Positions 60,855 to 64,000 of a stretch of 64,000 bases of DNA are shown piece after piece. Source of the stretch: Victivallis sp. Marseille-Q1083. Lineage in GTDB: Bacteria > Verrucomicrobiota > Lentisphaeria > Victivallales > Victivallaceae. Under the pieces are notes generated by a model. That model was given only the letters and a program-made list of their open reading frames with translations. It was not told where the DNA came from and searched no databases. Position 1 is the first letter of the stretch, and every line of letters starts with the position of its first letter. Location of the stretch: contig NZ_CAHJXL010000001.1 in assembly GCF_903645315.1 (NCBI RefSeq), positions 3,693,339 through 3,757,338 on the forward strand, in the 5' to 3' direction. A program made the position numbers and the translations under genes.

Positions 60855-62003
60855 TCAGTTATTTGGGTTGAGTGATGGCATATCCTCTCTGCTCCACGCC
60901 GCCGGGACGTCTCCCGGGGGCGGTTTGCGGAAATGAGGCGAAATCACGATTTCATCGGCGACGAAGCGCTCGTCCAGCAGCGCTTTCGCCGCGATCCGTC
61001 CGATCGCCGGGGTATCGAAGACCACCGACGGCAGGCACGACTCCTGGAATGACCGCTCCGGCATCAGCCAGCCGATCACCACCTTCACCGAATCGGGCAG
61101 ACCTAAGGTATAGTTGAAGTAAACGCCGGAATCAGGTTCGTCGCCGTCGCGCGGACACAGCACCAGCCCGTCGAAACCGGTTTCGGCGTGGCGCCGGGAC
61201 AGAATACCGGGCAGCCAGGGCCAGCGCGGCGCCGCATCGGGCAGCGGAAAAATCAACGGCTGTTTCTGCCCGAAACGGCCGGCGGCCTCGAGATAGCCGT
61301 TGCGCGGCGGGTTGTAAAGATCGTCGACATAAGCGGGTGCCGCCAGCGCTACCTTGCGGCAACCGGCTTTGTAGAGCTCGGTCGCGGCCAGTTCAAAAGC
61401 GTACCGGTCGTTGAAGATCACCTTCTTCGCCGTCGCCGGCGGCCGGGGCCGGGGCATGCCGTTCAGCAGTGGAGTTTCGACTATGTAGCCGCCGACGAAA
61501 ACCATGCGGCAGTTCAGCGATTCCAAATACGGAAAGACCGGCTCAAACCACGCCGACTGGATCACTACCCGGCTCTCCGGCTCCAGATAGCGCAACTGGC
61601 GCAGATCAATGTGGCGGTTGTCGTTGTCGGCGGAAACCGCAATGGTGGAAACCCGGCAATTGCGCTGGTAGCATTCGGTCATCACCCCTTCGAAAAGCTG
61701 CCGGTTGAAAACCGGAACCACCCCGCGCCGCGACAGGAAATCGGAACAGGGCAACAGGAAATTGATCACCGGCGGCCGTTCCCGGCGCTCCGCCACGAAG
61801 GTGCCCAGACTGCGCCGGCGGTCGATCAAATTCTCCGCCTCGAGCCGTTCCAGCGCCCGGCGCAGGGTTTCGCGCGCCACGCCGAATTCGCGGCAGAAAT
61901 CGCTCTCCTTCGGCAACTGCCGTCCCGGTTCCAGGCGCCCGGAGACAATCCGGGCGCGCAGTTCACGGTAAATCGTCTGACTTTTTCCCGTTTCTCGAAT
62001 CAT
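60855..62003 (-). CDS. GntR-HTH/LacI-sensor transcriptional regulator (locus 2)
   Basis: A 382-residue regulator with the same architecture as the locus 1 regulator. The N-terminal GntR winged helix ([60 protein letters not shown]) is followed by a LacI-like sugar-binding domain ([34 protein letters not shown]). It is the first gene of the operon regulator-pilin-DUF4838-phosphoesterase, so it is probably autoregulated from the promoter at 62038-62067. The effector is presumably a sugar released by the operon's enzymes. Confidence 0.87.
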   Translation of the reverse strand: MIRETGKSQTIYRELRARIVSGRLEPGRQLPKESDFCREFGVARETLRRALERLEAENLIDRRRSLGTFVAERRERPPVINFLLPCSDFLSRRGVVPVFNRQLFEGVMTECYQRNCRVSTIAVSADNDNRHIDLRQLRYLEPESRVVIQSAWFEPVFPYLESLNCRMVFVGGYIVETPLLNGMPRPRPPATAKKVIFNDRYAFELAATELYKAGCRKVALAAPAYVDDLYNPPRNGYLEAAGRFGQKQPLIFPLPDAAPRWPWLPGILSRRHAETGFDGLVLCPRDGDEPDSGVYFNYTLGLPDSVKVVIGWLMPERSFQESCLPSVVFDTPAIGRIAAKALLDERFVADEIVISPHFRKPPPGDVPAAWSREDMPSLNPNN

Positions 62004-62037
62004 GACCTGTTCCCATATTTCCAGCTTGCTATTTTAT

Positions 62038-62067
62038 AGTATAGGACTAGGTCTAGTTTTCTGTCAA
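62038..62067 (-). promoter_or_regulatory. Promoter of the locus 2 operon with dyad operator in the spacer
   Basis: On the minus strand, TTGACA (62062-62067) and TATACT (62038-62043) have an 18-base spacer. The dyad ACTAG-N2-CTAGT (62046-62057) fills the spacer, where binding of the encoded GntR-type regulator would block polymerase. Confidence 0.65.
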
Positions 62068-62200
62068 TACCCTTGAAATAAATTTGCTTAAAAAATCATT
62101 TGGAAGGATCCGGTTCCGGCCGAACTCCGTCACAACTGCCGACGCCGACGCACGATTCATTCGACGCTTCCGGCGGCATTCCCGCGGTTCCCGGCTGAAA

Positions 62201-64000
62201 TCATTCCCGTCCGGAGCCGCGGTTCAATTCCTCGATCATCCGCCGCCGGAGCTCCCGGTAGGAGGTATTCGGGTAGTCTGCGAGCAGTTGCTTGAGGAAC
62301 GCGGTGCGGCCGGCGGCCTGGAGCATCTTCAGCATGGCGAAGTCCTCGTAGGTTTCCCGGGCCGTTTCGGATGAAAAGGTCGGGACCGGTCCGCTGACAC
62401 CGGGATAAAAGATTTGATAATCCAAACTGAGCCCGTCGTAATCATTCCAGGGATTGCCGTTGAACGTCGAATAAGAGTAGACGCCAAACCCGTCGAAGCC
62501 ATTTTGGAATGCTTTCCAGGCCAGCCAGCGGTCCTGCCACGGGAAGAGGTAAAACGCTTTGCCTTTATGCTCCGCATCCCACAGCGGATGCGGCCGGCGG
62601 TGGGCCTGGTCGAAATAGAGCGCGAAGAGCGGAACGGAATAATCGACCAGCGGGTACCAGTCGCCGAAATTCGCGAGAATTTCTTCGTCGGACGAGTAGC
62701 CGGTATTGGTCCAGCAGGCCGGATTGCAGAAAATTTGCAGTTCCGGCCGGCCGGCTTTGATAAACTTGATGCACTCGCCCATGAAACGGGCGTTGGCACC
62801 GGTTTTCGGTTCGTCCCACAATTCGAGCATGTAGCGTTCCGGGCCGATGTGGTGGGCGGCGAGGTCACCGGTGAGGCGGTCGAGATAGGCGTCGATCTCC
62901 CGTTGCATTTCGTCGGTGAGCGGCTGGTCGGCGTCGCCTTGGAGGCTGTAGCCGAGCTGGACGAGCCGGCGCGGCAGGCCCATCAGGTGAAATTTGACTT
63001 CACGGCGGGAGGCGAGGGCGCGTCCGAACGGATTGTCCAGCGGATTGAGCATGAAAAAATTGACGCCGAGCGATTGGCAGTAATCGGCCAATTTTTCATA
63101 ATAATCGGCCCGGTAAAACGGAAACTGGTGCGGCTGGTAGCCGATCCAGGCATCGAGAAAAAGATTTTCCGGCGCGGTCAGATTGACGGCTTTGACGTCG
63201 ACGGCGATCGGGACGCGGTGTGATTGGCCGCCGGCGCTCAGCATCAGTTCATATCGCCCGGCGGCCTCCGTCCGGCTTTTCAGATTGACAACGACTGCGG
63301 CTCCGCCGCCGGGCGGCAGGTGCAGGCGGGGAAAATCGGCGATTTCCGGGCCGTTGACCAAATAGCGTGCCATCAATTCCGGATTCATCAGGTTGTCTCT
63401 GGAAAACAGCGGCCGCAATACCGTGCCGTCCGAACGCAGGTTGACGATGCCGGCGGCCAGGAGTTCGGCTTGCAGGCGTTCGTTGCCGCCCTGCAGCTCC
63501 AGTTCCAAATCCAGCGGCCGCGACTCGGAGGTGTTCAACAGGAAAAAGAGCAGATCTTCCTGTTCGTTGCCGAGCATAGTCAGCGATACCGGCTGGTTGA
63601 GGCGCTCCGGCGGCGGAAATTTGGCGTGTGCCGGCGTCCAGGCGTCGAATGGAACATTGGAGAAGACGAAAGGCGGGAGCGTCTTGAAGTTTTGTTTCAA
63701 CTGCCGCTGCCACGCTTTGAATTCGTCCGGGGTGTAGCGGGTGGTGAAGATCCCGGTCAGAATTTCCGGCTGTGGCACCGCCGGCGGCAGACTGGAACGC
63801 AGCAGAGCGAATTGATCCGGGACATATTGCGTCCCGCCCGGAATGGCCGGAAAGGTGGTGATCCGGGTGAATTTGATCGAACCGTCGGCGTTTTTCAAAT
63901 AGCGTTTGCGGCTCAACTCCAGCCGCCAGTCACAGGCGGTGAAATTGCCGTCGGCGGTCAGTTCCGCCAGCGGAATCAGAATTTCCGCGCTCCAGCCGTC
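62201..64000 (-). CDS. DUF4091-type glycoside hydrolase-like protein (5' end outside window)
   Basis: At least 599 residues are present; the frame is open at the window edge, where it begins DGWSAEILIPLAELTADGNF, a CBM9/DOMON-like strand pattern. The middle resembles a beta-sandwich linker region. From about window residue 310 there is a TIM-barrel-like domain of the DUF4091 type with ERYMLELWDEPKTGANARFM (possible acid/base region), ELQIFCNPACWTNTGYSSDE and GFDGFGVYSYSTFNGNPWND. Such proteins are predicted secreted glycosidases in Lentisphaerota and Bacteroidota. It ends 135 bases before the locus 2 promoter region and is transcribed toward it. Confidence 0.75.
   Translation of the reverse strand, partial: DGWSAEILIPLAELTADGNFTACDWRLELSRKRYLKNADGSIKFTRITTFPAIPGGTQYVPDQFALLRSSLPPAVPQPEILTGIFTTRYTPDEFKAWQRQLKQNFKTLPPFVFSNVPFDAWTPAHAKFPPPERLNQPVSLTMLGNEQEDLLFFLLNTSESRPLDLELELQGGNERLQAELLAAGIVNLRSDGTVLRPLFSRDNLMNPELMARYLVNGPEIADFPRLHLPPGGGAAVVVNLKSRTEAAGRYELMLSAGGQSHRVPIAVDVKAVNLTAPENLFLDAWIGYQPHQFPFYRADYYEKLADYCQSLGVNFFMLNPLDNPFGRALASRREVKFHLMGLPRRLVQLGYSLQGDADQPLTDEMQREIDAYLDRLTGDLAAHHIGPERYMLELWDEPKTGANARFMGECIKFIKAGRPELQIFCNPACWTNTGYSSDEEILANFGDWYPLVDYSVPLFALYFDQAHRRPHPLWDAEHKGKAFYLFPWQDRWLAWKAFQNGFDGFGVYSYSTFNGNPWNDYDGLSLDYQIFYPGVSGPVPTFSSETARETYEDFAMLKMLQAAGRTAFLKQLLADYPNTSYRELRRRMIEELNRGSGRE

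Noticed and set aside
1-64000. CRISPR arrays, tRNA and rRNA genes
   Set aside because: No regularly spaced repeats and no T-loop/acceptor patterns were found on either strand by reading; weak tRNA-like motifs such as GGTTCGAA occur only inside coding sequence.

Overview
The window is a bacterial chromosome segment, mostly GC-rich, whose gene set points to the phylum Lentisphaerota (Victivallis-like). The pointers are short proteins with the prepilin start [23 protein letters not shown] and an H-X9-DG-type C-terminus, secreted DUF4838 (GH67-like) enzymes, GntR-HTH/LacI-sensor regulators, and many secreted glycan and phosphate hydrolases, alongside Gram-negative lipopolysaccharide core genes. 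The phylum call is inference from gene content; no rRNA or other marker is in the window. I found no tRNA, rRNA or CRISPR array.

Layout. 1-7.5 kb: end of an RND efflux gene, an MBL-fold hydrolase, then a tightly overlapping minus-strand operon (GT2 glycosyltransferase, ArnT-like transferase, waaG, waaP, truA, fetA, frameshifted fetB). 7.6-14.7 kb: housekeeping genes (SpoU methyltransferase, GT4, PPK2, LCAT-like lipoprotein, xseB, lysS) with an IS110 remnant. 14.7-22.2 kb: a plus-strand operon with recD2, a GSCFA protein, two HAMP/SpoIIE-type proteins (the first apparently a dead phosphatase) and a B12/radical-SAM protein. 22.2-26.4 kb: a complete RNA-repair system, rtcR divergent from rtcA-rtcB, with a near-consensus sigma-54 promoter and a strongly structured leader RNA. 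26.4-35.7 kb: glycan locus 1 (regulator, divergent pilin-like protein, DUF4838, GH20) plus a CE7-type esterase and a phosphodiesterase-LamG fusion. 35.8-42.5 kb: ferredoxin-nitroreductase, a split MetH system, an HdeD-like protein, cmoA-cmoB.

42.5-56.9 kb is an accessory, partly decayed and partly AT-rich region. It holds IS110, IS5 and IS1380 remnants, a duplicated family of secreted proteins of unknown function, an amino-acid antiporter with a PLP decarboxylase (an acid-resistance-type pair behind a long leader with minicistrons), a MerR regulator facing two Fe-S aldo/keto reductases, and remnants of a flavoprotein and a CbiM-like transporter. 57-64 kb: glycan locus 2, a single operon with regulator, pilin-like protein, DUF4838 and metallophosphoesterase, followed by a DUF4091-type glycosidase cut by the window end.

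The most interesting patterns are the twice-repeated regulator/pilin-like/DUF4838 cassette, which looks like a regulated surface glycan-processing module; the structured leader of the sigma-54-driven rtcAB operon; and the leader minicistrons of the decarboxylase.
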